Assembly (NCBI RefSeq): GCF_028201475.1
Contig: NZ_CP116384.1
Coordinates: 930,001 to 994,000 of the forward strand
Length of the DNA: 64,000 nucleotides
Direction: 5' to 3'
Source: Vibrio sp. SCSIO 43137
Lineage (GTDB): Bacteria; Pseudomonadota; Gammaproteobacteria; Enterobacterales; Vibrionaceae
Position numbers and translations under genes: made by a program. Below the pieces are notes generated by a model that saw only the letters and a program-made list of their open reading frames with translations, did no database searches and was not told the DNA's origin. Below are positions 48,869-58,919 of the stretch, one piece after another (position 1 is the first letter of the stretch; the number at the start of each line of letters is the position of its first letter).

Positions 48869-49024
48869 TCAGGCCCGTTTTATAGCGGGCTTCCTGACCA
48901 GCATCATCCAAAAATCACAGGCAGCTCTATCTGCTTTTGTAGGGTTCCCCCATGCCGCACAGGTATCTGCTGACTTACCGGAATTCCGGATAAACTGACG
49001 ACAATTACCGCAACACTTTTTCAT
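48869..49024 (-). CDS. 51-residue cysteine-rich small protein, coupled to the amidotransferase gene
   Basis: An ATG at 49024 overlaps the upstream amidotransferase stop as TAATG and opens 51 codons to a TGA at 48869. The N-terminus is MKKCCGNCRQFIRNSGKSAD, with further cysteines at 22 and 35, so a small metal-binding knuckle is possible. The overlap and the cysteine spacing argue that it is real. No family was recognised. Confidence 0.6.
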   Translation of the reverse strand: MKKCCGNCRQFIRNSGKSADTCAAWGNPTKADRAACDFWMMLVRKPAIKRA

Positions 49025-49737
49025 TATCTATCCTCTCCGGTCAGATAATCATTAAGCTTGCCGATAACTGCCCGACGCTCTTTCTTGTACTGTGAGTTTC
49101 CCTGCCAGCACTGTTCAACAATCCGGGCTTTGTTACCGAACTCAACCCGCTCACATAACAAGGTGAAAAACTCCACGCTAAACTCAGGATGACATTGAAA
49201 GGAGAGGCTTCCTTTACCGTCACTGGTCACAACATTACGGCAATGCTCACTGCAACCAACACTGCTGAAGCCGTCCGCCAGTTGAGTCACCTCTTCCTGA
49301 TGCATAAACAGTAAAGCTTCGCCACAAATAGCCACCGGGCTACTCTCATCTGTCGTTACCTTTTCCAGACCAACAGCAAAGCCATCCGGGCGCTGCTCAA
49401 CGCTTCCGCCCAAAGCTTTATGCAACATTTGATGTCCAAAGCAGATACCCAGCATCTGCTTTTTGCGGCTATACAGTTTCTGAACCAATTGCTGCAGTTG
49501 CGCTACCCATTCATCACTGTCATTAACGCTATATTTACTGCCGCTTATCAGCCAGATATCCGCTTCCAGTTCATCCTCTGTCTGCGGAAACTCCCCAAGG
49601 TGGCATTGCCACGCTCCGGCTGCCTCAAAGGTATCATCAAACAGAGCAAATAATGCGTCACGATAAAGGCCAAACTGCTCTATCGCTTCAGGATAGTGTT
49701 CATCACATAAAAGTAATGCCACTTTTTTGTTATCCAT
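49024..49737 (-). CDS. Class I glutamine amidotransferase-like protein
   Basis: The 237 residues form a lone GATase1 domain with the catalytic cysteine in LGICFGHQMLHKALGG and the His-Glu pair in FQCHPEFSVEF. It resembles the stand-alone GMP-synthase-like amidotransferase group. No synthetase partner is nearby. An AGGAGAG site precedes the ATG. The small Cys-rich gene is translationally coupled to it. Confidence 0.88.
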   Translation of the reverse strand: MDNKKVALLLCDEHYPEAIEQFGLYRDALFALFDDTFEAAGAWQCHLGEFPQTEDELEADIWLISGSKYSVNDSDEWVAQLQQLVQKLYSRKKQMLGICFGHQMLHKALGGSVEQRPDGFAVGLEKVTTDESSPVAICGEALLFMHQEEVTQLADGFSSVGCSEHCRNVVTSDGKGSLSFQCHPEFSVEFFTLLCERVEFGNKARIVEQCWQGNSQYKKERRAVIGKLNDYLTGEDR

Positions 49738-50092
49738 AACTGTCCTCTCCTCACTATTAATAATTATGTCAAAGTCAAGTATAGATCCGTATCATCTATG
49801 AGACTGGTAGTAATTTGAATTAATTGAAAAAAATTTTCTTGTAAATACATAGACTAACAATGCGCTAACACTTACATCATCAATTAGCAACACTAATTAC
49901 CGAATATGTTGAGCAAGCGTTTACTTTCCAAGTTTTTACTCTAAAAATGAGTTCTTGATCCCATTAACCAATGTACACGGTTCGAATTTAGATCGAAATA
50001 CCCAACACTATACGTGATTTTTAACGACACATTTTTAAACAAAAATACCTCCTTTCTAATAATTAAAAATCAGGAAAGGATTTAAGAGGTGG
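49738..50092. other. 355-bp AT-rich intergenic region before the nuclease gene
   Basis: It lies between divergent genes and should carry both promoters. It is AT-rich. An AAGAGGTGG ribosome site ends it, just before the nuclease start. I saw no coding frame or strong palindrome. Confidence 0.5.
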
Positions 50093-52699
50093 ATGATGGA
50101 TACCCGATTAACTCTGAGTGCCCTGTCTCTGGCAATTGGCACCACACTGGCAGCACCTGCAATGGCAGACATCGTTCTGTCACAATATGTTGAAGGCGGC
50201 AGCTACAATAAAGCGATTGAAATTGCTAATACCGGCACAAGCCCGGTAACCCTGACTGGCTACACAATTGCTAAGTCAAGCAATGGTGACAATAGCTGGG
50301 GCACTACACTCTCTTTAGCCGATGTCACTATTCAGGCTAAAGACGTTTACGTTATTTCTAATAGCAGAGCTAGTGATGCTATTAAAGCCGTTAGTGACAA
50401 GATAGAAGGCTCAGTTTCTAACTTTAATGGCGATGACCCGATTGCACTGTTGGATGCAGACGGCAATGTGGTTGATATGCTGGGTGTTATGGGCGATGTT
50501 GACTGGGGTAAAGATACGACTCTGGTTCGTAAAGATGACGCCATGACTCCGTCAGCTACTTTTGACGCATCTCAGTGGAATGTACTGGCTAAAGACGATA
50601 TTACTGGTCTTGGTTCCCTTGAAGCGGGTCCGGCTCCTGAGCCATTTGCCTGTACTGATAACGGTGCAGAGCCAACATTTACTACTATTCAGGAAATTCA
50701 GGGCAGCGGCAGCACGTCTCCGTTTATCAGCGGCTATCCGTTTATCACCAGCGAAGATTTCTATGTACAAGGTGTAGTTAGCGCAGTAACTGGCGGCCTG
50801 ACAAAAGGTTTCTACTTACAAGCACTAGATAACGACTATGATCCAAACACCTCTGAAGGTCTGTTTGTACACACAAACCTGTCCAGCTCTGAGTTTAAGC
50901 CGGGTGATGTTGTTTGTGTGAAAGGTAAGGTTCAGGAGTTCTATAACCATACACAACTTAAAGCCGAAGCGGATCAGTGGGTTAAGCAAGGTGAGCAAGA
51001 AGCACCTGTAGCGACTGATATGGAAATTCTGGCTTCTGATGCTAACTTTGATCAGACTCTGGAACGCTACGAAGGTATGCTGGTTTCTACCCCATACGAA
51101 CTGGATATGCGTGTAACCCGTAACTTTGGTTATGACTACGCAGCACGCAGAAACAACATGGTTCTGGCTCAGGGTCGCGTAAGCATGCAACCTAACCAGA
51201 AGTTTGTTCCGGGTTCTGAAGAAGCACAGGCACAAAGTCAGGAAAACGCCGAGCGTCGTCTGATTATCGAATCAGATCAAAAAGCAGCGAACGGCCAGAT
51301 CCCTTACTATCCTAAGTTTGGCCGTACCGATATTGACCAGAATGGTTCGACTGAAGATTACATCCGTGTAGACGATACTGTGGTTGGCCTTGAAGGTGTG
51401 ATCACTTATAGCTACGGCGACTACCGTCTGATCGCGACAAACGAAATCGATGCATACAACATTGTGCACAACGATGACCGTACTGAAGCTCCTGATCTGG
51501 AAGAAGGTGATCTACGTATCGCGACTTTCAACGTTCTTAACTACTTCAACTCGCCACACGGCGGTGATGCTAACCAATTCGGCAGCAATCGTGGTGCTAA
51601 AACAATTGAAGAGTTTGAACTGCAACAAGCGAAAATCGTAAACGCTATTCTTCGTCTTGATGCTGATATCATCGGCCTGATGGAAATCGAAAACAACGGC
51701 TTTGGTGAAGGCGCTGCTATTCGTCAGCTAGTTGATCAAATCAACCTGAACATCGCTGATAAGAAGAAGCGCTACTCTTTTGTCGCTGTTGATTCAAACA
51801 ACGATGGCGTTACTGACGAGATGGATTCAGTAGGTACTGACTCAATCACTACTGGTGTAATCTATCGTAAGAAAGTAGTTAAGCTTAAGAAGAACCGCGT
51901 AATTCCAATGCCTAGCCAGCAAGCTCCTGAAGTTCTGGACGATGATGGTAAGGTTATTGAAGATGGTAAAAACTACCAGCGTGATACTCTGGCTCCGACC
52001 TTTAAAGTTAAAGGCGGCAAAGAGAAAATCACTGTTGCCGTTAACCACTTCAAATCTAAAGGTTCTAAGTGCTGGGAAGATGCGGCACCAGTTGAGCAAG
52101 GTGGTCAGGGCGGCAAAGATGCCGACAAGCAAGGCTCTTGTGAAAACTTCCGTGTAGCCGCTGCTGTTGCACTGGGTGATGCTCTTGCAGAAATCAAAGG
52201 CCACAAAGTTATTCTGGGTGATATGAACTCATACGGCATGGAAGATCCAATGCTGGTACTGACAGATTACAGCGCAGAAAAATATGGCAAGACTATCAAA
52301 GCTGCACGTAACACCGTTATCGCCGGTACACCTCAGTTTGGTGATAAAGGTGCTGTGATTGACCATAACTATGGTTACATCAATGCTGTTGCTATGATCC
52401 ACCCTGACAGTTGGAGCTACTCTTACAATGATGAAGTAGGTGCACTTGACCACCTTCTAATCAGTGACAGCCTGAAAGATTATGTGGTTGATGCAACTGA
52501 CTGGCATATCAATGGCGGTGAATCAACTCTGTTTGACTACACTGATAAGTATAAAGGTGATATGCCTAAATACGCTGACCACTTCCGTGCTTCAGACCAC
52601 GATCCAGCGGTTCTTGAGCTGAACATCTACGGTGGTTCACTAGGCTTTGGCGCACTACTGTCGCTATTCGGTCTGGGTATCTGGCGTCGTCGCAAGTAA
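50093..52699 (+). CDS. Secreted ExeM/NucH-family nuclease with GlyGly-CTERM type tail
   Basis: The 868 residues begin with a signal peptide (LAIGTTLAAPAMADI), then a lamin-tail-like domain (VLSQYVEGGSYNKAIEIAN), an OB-fold type region (about 210-460), and an exonuclease-endonuclease-phosphatase domain (IATFNVLNYFNS, GLMEIENNGFG, VAVNHFKSKGSKC, LGDMNSYG, RASDHDPAVL). The end is a GlyGly-CTERM sorting signal: GGSLGFGALLSLFGLGIWRR. Such proteins go to the cell surface through type II secretion and rhombosortase. The likely role is extracellular DNA use and biofilm turnover. The start may be the ATG at 50093 or 50096. Confidence 0.93.
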   Translation: MMDTRLTLSALSLAIGTTLAAPAMADIVLSQYVEGGSYNKAIEIANTGTSPVTLTGYTIAKSSNGDNSWGTTLSLADVTIQAKDVYVISNSRASDAIKAVSDKIEGSVSNFNGDDPIALLDADGNVVDMLGVMGDVDWGKDTTLVRKDDAMTPSATFDASQWNVLAKDDITGLGSLEAGPAPEPFACTDNGAEPTFTTIQEIQGSGSTSPFISGYPFITSEDFYVQGVVSAVTGGLTKGFYLQALDNDYDPNTSEGLFVHTNLSSSEFKPGDVVCVKGKVQEFYNHTQLKAEADQWVKQGEQEAPVATDMEILASDANFDQTLERYEGMLVSTPYELDMRVTRNFGYDYAARRNNMVLAQGRVSMQPNQKFVPGSEEAQAQSQENAERRLIIESDQKAANGQIPYYPKFGRTDIDQNGSTEDYIRVDDTVVGLEGVITYSYGDYRLIATNEIDAYNIVHNDDRTEAPDLEEGDLRIATFNVLNYFNSPHGGDANQFGSNRGAKTIEEFELQQAKIVNAILRLDADIIGLMEIENNGFGEGAAIRQLVDQINLNIADKKKRYSFVAVDSNNDGVTDEMDSVGTDSITTGVIYRKKVVKLKKNRVIPMPSQQAPEVLDDDGKVIEDGKNYQRDTLAPTFKVKGGKEKITVAVNHFKSKGSKCWEDAAPVEQGGQGGKDADKQGSCENFRVAAAVALGDALAEIKGHKVILGDMNSYGMEDPMLVLTDYSAEKYGKTIKAARNTVIAGTPQFGDKGAVIDHNYGYINAVAMIHPDSWSYSYNDEVGALDHLLISDSLKDYVVDATDWHINGGESTLFDYTDKYKGDMPKYADHFRASDHDPAVLELNIYGGSLGFGALLSLFGLGIWRRRK

Positions 52700-52730
52700 T
52701 TGACAACAGATAATACCCTATAATGAAGCA

Positions 52731-52757
52731 AGCCCCTGACTCGTCAGGGGCTTTTTA
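52731..52757 (+). terminator. Terminator of the nuclease gene
   Basis: AGCCCCTGA and TCAGGGGCT form a 9-bp stem with a CTCG loop and a T5 tail, 31 bases after the stop. Confidence 0.93.
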
Positions 52758-52799
52758 TTTTGACTATTTAATTAGCTACTCATTACTTATCGTAACGAG

Positions 52800-53018
52800 T
52801 TACATTCTTTTCAGCGGCTTAACCACGCTATCCAGCCCTTCTATTTTCAGTGCCAGGCAGAGCTGCATTAATTGCCCTAGCTCTCCTTCAGGAAACTGCT
52901 CTTTACGGGCAAACCAGAGCAGGTACTCTTCCGGAAGGTCAATCAATATCCGTCCTGCGTACTTGCCAAATGGCATCTGTACCTTAGCAAGCTTAACTAA
53001 CTGCTGTTTATCTAACAT
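52800..53018 (-). CDS. DUF3820 family protein
   Basis: The 72 residues match DUF3820 through MPFGKYAGRILIDLPEEYLL and WFARKEQFPEGELGQL. The family is small, cytosolic and of unknown role. It lies 28 bp after the kinase gene on the same strand and may be co-transcribed. Confidence 0.88.
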   Translation of the reverse strand: MLDKQQLVKLAKVQMPFGKYAGRILIDLPEEYLLWFARKEQFPEGELGQLMQLCLALKIEGLDSVVKPLKRM

Positions 53019-53046
53019 TGTTGTCCCTGATTCTGATACTCAATTT

Positions 53047-54663
53047 TTATATGGGGATAAACAGTGAAAAAACCGTCCCTTTCGGTGCGACCTCATCAAC
53101 CATAATCACGCCACCGGCATTGTATACGAACTTGCCGATAAGGTAGAGCCCGACACCTTTTTTCCCCTCATCTTCATGTCCGGATACTCCACGTGAAAAC
53201 ATCGTCATGGCTAAATCAGGGTTAATACCACAGCCATTATCTTTAACTTCAATAACCAGTTCACCGCTGCTGTCAGAGATCAGCAATGAAACCACTTTAC
53301 TGCTGTCAGGGTTCTTCAGGGTTGCCTCAAAGGCATTATCCAGCAAGTTCCCCACGACTGTTGAGAGTTCGCTTATATCTATTTTGTTGCCGATTGAACT
53401 AAGTTGTGTCTCTTTATCAAACTGAAGATCTAACCCCAATACTCTCGCTTTCGATGCTTTTCCTATCAATATACCTGCTACCCGCTTGCTGTGAATGCGG
53501 GATTTAATGAACTCTCTGGTCTCCTGCTTACGATGTTTTTCACTATAGATAAGTTCAAGGGCTGCGTTGCTGTCCCCCATCTCCAGTAAACCAGAAATGG
53601 TTGAAATCTTATTCTCATACTCATCACGCATCGCTCTTAAATTGTCTGTATATTGCCGTATCTGAGCGAGTTCTTCTGTTAGCTGGCTGAGTTCTTCTTT
53701 TTTACGGAAACTGAATACCCAGCCGGTTAGCACTTGCTGATCATAAATCGCCACCCGGTTGGCGATAAGAATATTGTCGTTTACCTTTACCTGCTCATCT
53801 CTCAGGTTTTCTTCATAGGGTGTATAAAAGAGAAACTGGCTCTGGTTGATATACTCTGTGATGCTTTGGCCATTTAACTCTTTTGCAGACAGCTCAGTGC
53901 CGACAAGCTCTCTTGCGGTATTGTTGATGCTCAGGATGCTTCCCTGCTTATCCACTGCAATAACCCCTTCATAGACGGATTGCAGAATTGACTTACGCAT
54001 ATTATAAGCAAGGGCAATCTCAGCCGGCTCTTTACCATTCATATTGCGCTTTATATGGCTTGAGAATAGCCAGCCAACCACCAGAGTTATCAATAAAATA
54101 ATAAAGAAGTCAGCCACAAGAGGCTGAGCATAACGAAGCATCCATTCATCAAACCGGTCAACCAGATAGCCGACAGAGACAAAGCCGATTACCCGGCCAC
54201 TTGCATCAGTTACCACTGTCTTGCCCGTTATGGCATACCCGTTGCTACTATCTTCAAACGAGATCTTAGCCTGCTTACTCTCTATCAGTTCAGAAACAAC
54301 CTCTTTACTTAATGTCACTTCTGATTCCGCTAACAGAGACAAACCCGCTCCGTTCCGGTTGGCAATAACAATAGAGTTTGCATCAGATACCTGCCCGATA
54401 CGCTGAATAAGCTGCTCAATTTCAGTCCGGTTTTGCTTCTCTACAGAAACAATCAAGGCCGGATCCGTAGCAATCTCCTGCGCCTGAACTAAGGCACGGG
54501 TTCCTACCTGATGCTGCAGGGTTTCCAGTAGCGCACCACGAAAGTTCACCCCGATAAAAGTGAGCTGGAGCCCCATTGAAACCAATATGAAGATAAAAAT
54601 TTTATTACGGAATGAAACACTATTCTGGATCGTCTCCAGAAGGCGCTTTGAACTCTCTAGCAT
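53047..54663 (-). CDS. CitA/DcuS-type sensor kinase lacking the phosphoacceptor histidine
   Basis: The 538 residues have the CitA/DcuS layout: a membrane helix, a periplasmic PASC-like domain (about 45-180), a second helix, a cytosolic PAS (about 225-320), then the kinase. The ATP-binding part is intact (GNLLDNAFEAT, DNGCGI, KGVGLYLI). The H box reads LRAMRDEYENKISTISGLLE where the family has S-H-E-F-x-N, so the phosphorylated histidine is Asp347 (GAT). No response regulator gene is adjacent. It is either inactive, a phosphatase or pseudokinase, or in need of another partner. Confidence 0.88.
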   Translation of the reverse strand: MLESSKRLLETIQNSVSFRNKIFIFILVSMGLQLTFIGVNFRGALLETLQHQVGTRALVQAQEIATDPALIVSVEKQNRTEIEQLIQRIGQVSDANSIVIANRNGAGLSLLAESEVTLSKEVVSELIESKQAKISFEDSSNGYAITGKTVVTDASGRVIGFVSVGYLVDRFDEWMLRYAQPLVADFFIILLITLVVGWLFSSHIKRNMNGKEPAEIALAYNMRKSILQSVYEGVIAVDKQGSILSINNTARELVGTELSAKELNGQSITEYINQSQFLFYTPYEENLRDEQVKVNDNILIANRVAIYDQQVLTGWVFSFRKKEELSQLTEELAQIRQYTDNLRAMRDEYENKISTISGLLEMGDSNAALELIYSEKHRKQETREFIKSRIHSKRVAGILIGKASKARVLGLDLQFDKETQLSSIGNKIDISELSTVVGNLLDNAFEATLKNPDSSKVVSLLISDSSGELVIEVKDNGCGINPDLAMTMFSRGVSGHEDEGKKGVGLYLIGKFVYNAGGVIMVDEVAPKGTVFSLFIPI

Positions 54664-54942
54664 GCTTAGTCAGCTCCGGATTGCTTTGCTAACCAGTAAC
54701 AGATAATCCCGGTTAGGTTACGACATTGTTGTCTGCCATTTAACCATATCTGACTGATAAGTTTATGGTGCTGGAGCATGTTTCAGACACAATACACACC
54801 AGCAAAACAAGAGAATTTCTAAAATTAAAAAGAACAGAGCAGATAAAACCCAACATTTATCTTAATTTATCAGATTTTATTTAACCCAACAGTAACTAAA
54901 CATTCGCAGTTAACCAAATGGATCTAACCTATTTTCAGCCAA

Positions 54943-55842
54943 TCAAAAATAGTGCGAAATGGCCAGATAGCGGGCACGAATATGCTCAATAAGTAGTTTA
55001 ACCTTATTGGGAGGTTGTCTGGTAAAAGGATAAACCGCATATATGCCGAGCCGCTTACCTACCTGTTCCGGAAACAGGTCAACCAACTGCCCGTTACGGA
55101 AATCATGATAAACAAGGCAACGGGGAACGTAAGCAATTCCGTGCCCACCGAGGGCTGCTTTTCTGAGCGCTGTTGCGTTATCAGTAGAAAACGAACCTGA
55201 AACACGGACAATGTAGTTTCCATCGCTTCCTTTAAACTCCCACTCGCTGGCTCCGGTGGTCTGGTAGGCGTATTGCAGGCAGTTATGCTGAGCAAGATGT
55301 TGTGGATCCGTCGGTTTACCATTGCGGGCAATGTAAGAAGGTGAAGCACATACAACCCATTGAGAGTCGAGAATATGACGGGCAATTAAGCTTGAATCTT
55401 CAAGGTAGCCAGTCCGGATAACAAGATCGTATCCACCCTCTACCAAATCGACGAAGCGATTATCAAGAGACATATCGACCGATAAACCCGGGTGCATATT
55501 ACAAAACTCGGCAACCGCATCAGCAAGAATCAGATCTCCTGAGATTGTCGGCACCGACATTTTGATATTTCCGCTGACACTCTCACCAAAACCTGCAACT
55601 GCGTCCATAGCCTCCTGTGTAGATTGCTTCACATTTTTGGCACCATTCGTTAACACCTTACCCGCTTCTGTTAACGTTAATTTACGCGTTGTCCGATATA
55701 ATAGTTGAACGCCGATTTCTTCCTCCAGGCGGGCGATTCTCTTGCTAACCACTGAATTTGTAAGGCTATTTGCTTCCGCCACCTTACTAAAACTTCCTAA
55801 TTCTACAACCTGAGCAAACAGGATTAAGTCATCTGCACGCAT
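54943..55842 (-). CDS. LysR-family regulator, divergent from the lactate permease gene
   Basis: The 299 residues begin with a winged helix (LILFAQVVELGSFSKVAEA, then LTNSVVSKRIARLEEEIGVQ) and continue as a LysR effector domain of the CrgA/DsdC-like type. It is 156 bp from the L-lactate permease gene and is the likely regulator of it. Confidence 0.9.
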   Translation of the reverse strand: MRADDLILFAQVVELGSFSKVAEANSLTNSVVSKRIARLEEEIGVQLLYRTTRKLTLTEAGKVLTNGAKNVKQSTQEAMDAVAGFGESVSGNIKMSVPTISGDLILADAVAEFCNMHPGLSVDMSLDNRFVDLVEGGYDLVIRTGYLEDSSLIARHILDSQWVVCASPSYIARNGKPTDPQHLAQHNCLQYAYQTTGASEWEFKGSDGNYIVRVSGSFSTDNATALRKAALGGHGIAYVPRCLVYHDFRNGQLVDLFPEQVGKRLGIYAVYPFTRQPPNKVKLLIEHIRARYLAISHYF

Positions 55843-55956
55843 TTATTATACCAATTTTGGAATTAATCATTTTCATTATTTCCCTATATCAGTAAAAAAT
55901 AAAGGGTTAAATTCACTTTGGATTAACAAAAACGTCACAATCATAAAATACCAAGA

Positions 55957-55970
55957 GGCTCTTAAGAGCC
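55957..55970. promoter_or_regulatory. Perfect 14-base palindrome in the lactate permease leader
   Basis: GGCTCTTAAGAGCC is a perfect palindrome 28 bases before the permease ATG. It could be an operator half-site pair or a small hairpin. No proof of binding. Confidence 0.45.
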
Positions 55971-55998
55971 CGGTTTAATATAATTTAAGGACATTTCA

Positions 55999-57690
55999 AT
56001 GAGTGAAACACTACTTGCCCTTCTGGCTTTTTCACCAATTTTGGTGGCAGCCATTCTACTGGTAGGCCTTAACTGGCCAGCAAAACGTGCGATGCCTGTG
56101 GCATTTGCTCTTACCGTTGTCGTCGCCCTGTTTGCATGGGACATGTCAACAACACGCGTACTCGCTTCTGTATTTCAGGGGCTCGGAATTACCGTGTCTG
56201 TACTCTGGATTGTGTTTGGTGCCATCTTCTTGCTTAACACTTTAAAACACACCGGCGCAATCTCTACTATCCGTAACGGCTTCACCAATATCTCTCCGGA
56301 CCGACGCGTTCAGGCAATCATCATTGCCTGGTGTTTTGGCTCGTTTATAGAGGGAGCTTCCGGTTTCGGCACCCCTGCTGCCATTGCTGCACCTCTGCTG
56401 GTTGCTATCGGCTTCCCTGCCCTTGCTGCTGTATTGATGGGAATGATGATCCAGTCAACTCCGGTCTCTTTCGGAGCAGTAGGAACACCTATTATCGTCG
56501 GTGTTAACAAAGGTCTGGATACTCATAATATCGGTGAAGCCCTGATTGCAAACGGCTCTAACTGGGAGGCGTACCTTCAGCAAATCACCTCAAGTGTTGC
56601 CCTTATCCACGCCAGCGTAGGTACTCTGATGCCAGTGCTTATGGCCATGATGCTGACCCGCTTCTTTGGCAAAAACAGAAGCTGGACTGAAGGTCTGGAT
56701 ATTCTTCCTTTCGCAATTTTTGCCGGTCTCTCTTTCACGGTTCCTTATGCTCTTACAGGTGTTTTCCTCGGTGCTGAGTTCCCGTCACTGATTGGCGGAT
56801 TAGTCGGCCTTGCAATCGTGGTTACTGCGGCCAAAAATGGATTTCTTATCCCTAACTCAACATGGGACTTTGAAGATGAGAAAAAATGGCCTTCTGAGTG
56901 GCTTGGCTCGCTTAAAATTGACCTGAATGAAACTAATACAAAGCCTATGAGCATGGCAATGGCCTGGCTACCCTACGTATTGCTGGCAGTAATTCTGGTA
57001 GCAAGCCGTGTAAGTGCAGAATTTAAAGGTATGCTACGCGACGTAAGTCTGTCATTTAGCAATATCCTTGGCGAAGCGGGTATCAGCACTGCTATTCAGC
57101 CGCTATATCTTCCGGGTGGTATTTTAGTGTTTGTCGCACTGATCGCTGTATTACTGCAATCGAGAAGTGTTACCCCTCTTGCAAAGGCTTTTGGTGAGTC
57201 AAGTAAAACACTGATTGGTGCAGGCTTTGTCTTGGTATTTACTATCCCTATGGTTCGTATTTTCATTAACTCTGGTGTGAATGCGGCAGATCTTGCCAGT
57301 ATGCCAGTAACCACTGCCAATCTGGCAGCAGGTTATGTAGGAGAGGCTTTCCCTGCCCTAAGTGCTACCGTTGGTGCGTTGGGTGCCTTTATTGCCGGTT
57401 CCAATACGGTTTCCAATATGATGTTTAGCCAGTTCCAGTTCGAGGTGGCACAAACACTGACCATATCCAGTGCTGTTGTTGTGGCTCTTCAGGCTGTTGG
57501 TGCAGCAGCAGGGAACATGATTGCTATCCATAACGTTGTAGCAGCATCAGCAACGGTAGGCCTGCTTGGCCGTGAAGGAGCAACTCTTCGCAAAACCGTT
57601 ATCCCGACAATCTACTATCTGCTGGTAACAGGTATTATTGGTTTAGTCGCTATTTACGGACTGCATATTACTGATGCATTAATGAGCTAA
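55999..57690 (+). CDS. lldP: L-lactate permease (LldP/LctP family)
   Basis: The 563 residues have about 12 or more membrane helices and the family segments [33 protein letters not shown] and [14 protein letters not shown]. It takes up lactate, and possibly glycolate, by proton symport. An AAGGA site precedes the ATG. No lactate dehydrogenase gene lies in the window. The divergent LysR gene and the palindrome suggest control. It ends in a terminator. Confidence 0.94.
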   Translation: MSETLLALLAFSPILVAAILLVGLNWPAKRAMPVAFALTVVVALFAWDMSTTRVLASVFQGLGITVSVLWIVFGAIFLLNTLKHTGAISTIRNGFTNISPDRRVQAIIIAWCFGSFIEGASGFGTPAAIAAPLLVAIGFPALAAVLMGMMIQSTPVSFGAVGTPIIVGVNKGLDTHNIGEALIANGSNWEAYLQQITSSVALIHASVGTLMPVLMAMMLTRFFGKNRSWTEGLDILPFAIFAGLSFTVPYALTGVFLGAEFPSLIGGLVGLAIVVTAAKNGFLIPNSTWDFEDEKKWPSEWLGSLKIDLNETNTKPMSMAMAWLPYVLLAVILVASRVSAEFKGMLRDVSLSFSNILGEAGISTAIQPLYLPGGILVFVALIAVLLQSRSVTPLAKAFGESSKTLIGAGFVLVFTIPMVRIFINSGVNAADLASMPVTTANLAAGYVGEAFPALSATVGALGAFIAGSNTVSNMMFSQFQFEVAQTLTISSAVVVALQAVGAAAGNMIAIHNVVAASATVGLLGREGATLRKTVIPTIYYLLVTGIIGLVAIYGLHITDALMS

Positions 57691-57760
57691 TCAAAACCTA
57701 AACCGTTAAGCGCAAGCTTTCACAGTTGCAAGTTTCGGCGGATATTAATAACAAATTAAA

Positions 57761-57802
57761 AGGCGTTATCGTGCTTTCATCAACTCGATAACGCCTTTTT
57801 TA
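57761..57802 (+). terminator. Terminator of lldP
   Basis: AGGCGTTATCG and CGATAACGCCT form an 11-bp stem with a 14-base loop and a T-rich tail, 70 bases after the stop. Confidence 0.88.
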
Positions 57803-58151
57803 TTTATCAGTTACTAATTCCGGCTAATTGTTACTTAGCTAATAGCTTTATTGGCCCTTAAAACCCTATAAAATTAGTATCTAACTTCACCACAAATAAC
57901 ATTCAAAAATCTAATTTACAAGGCAGACTCAACGTTAAAATCAAACATCTTAGCTTAATTTATTTTCAATAAAAGTAAATAATCACCATCTGGCCATCTA
58001 TAAATTTAATTTATGAACACCCTGATTTACTTAGAGCTTTATACACCATACTGTGTCTATATCGCACAATTACTATTACTAGCAACGGCTAAATAAAGGC
58101 AATTATATTGTCATTAAAGCAGTTATTTTATCTTGCCTGACAGGTATTACA
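57803..58151. other. AT-rich intergenic region
   Basis: About 350 bp of AT-rich sequence lie between the terminator of the permease gene and the convergent HTH gene. I found no coding frame, repeat or hairpin worth naming. Confidence 0.5.
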
Positions 58152-58919
58152 CTAACGCTGGTAAATATAGTTTGTAGGTGTCTTCAATGTCGGTTCGTAA
58201 AACCAGCGAGCCCCCATACCGACTATAGTGTACTCATAGGTTTCACCATCATCATATGATCTGCTCTGGCTAAGCAGCGTGGCAGACTGAAGCGCTTCCT
58301 CTATCTGTTTATTGTATCTGGAGAATTCCTCTTCAGTCAGGCGCAAGCGTGAGGTGAGAAAGAACTTGCTTTTATCGTTCTCTGCAATTTCCTGCAGTTC
58401 ATGCTTCAAGCCATCAATAGTCTGATTCTTAAAGTATGATGCACACAGAGCTGATTCGCGAAACACTATATGCTGTGGCACCATTAGTTTGAAATTTAAC
58501 CCTGTACTTATCTTGATTAAGTCTACCTTTTCCAGTTCTCTCAAATATAGATACAAGGATGTCTCTTCTAACTCATACAGCTGAATAAGTTGCTCCGCGG
58601 CAAAATTTTCATACAGTACCTTACTAAATATTGAGTACAATTCAGGGCGTTTATAGAAGAGCTCGTCCTGCTGAACGGTGTAGTAAGGCGTTACCAGTAA
58701 CGACTTTTCTGCTGAGCTGATTACTTTTGATAGAGGCACATTAATGATTTCACAGATATCAATACACCTTTCCATGGATATCGACTGATGAAGATTCATC
58801 ATGCGCTTTACGCTGACTTCAGATATGTTCATCTTCTCCGCCAACATTTTGTAAGAAATGCCTTCCTTTTTTAGCTGTCTTTTCAGCATCTTACAAATTT
58901 CCCGATTGAGCTTTTCCAT
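58152..58919 (-). CDS. HTH (XRE-like) regulator with C-terminal sensor-like domain
   Basis: The 255 residues start with a Cro/CI-type helix-turn-helix (GISYKMLAEKMNISEVSVKR) in residues 1-70. The remaining 185 residues are unlike known effector domains that I recognise. They include LIQLYELEETSLYLYLRELE, which could be a second winged helix, and a C-terminal part with YTIVGMGARWFYEP. The N-terminal part is paralogous to the gene at 59544. It lies in an AT-rich stretch. Confidence 0.82.
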   Translation of the reverse strand: MEKLNREICKMLKRQLKKEGISYKMLAEKMNISEVSVKRMMNLHQSISMERCIDICEIINVPLSKVISSAEKSLLVTPYYTVQQDELFYKRPELYSIFSKVLYENFAAEQLIQLYELEETSLYLYLRELEKVDLIKISTGLNFKLMVPQHIVFRESALCASYFKNQTIDGLKHELQEIAENDKSKFFLTSRLRLTEEEFSRYNKQIEEALQSATLLSQSRSYDDGETYEYTIVGMGARWFYEPTLKTPTNYIYQR

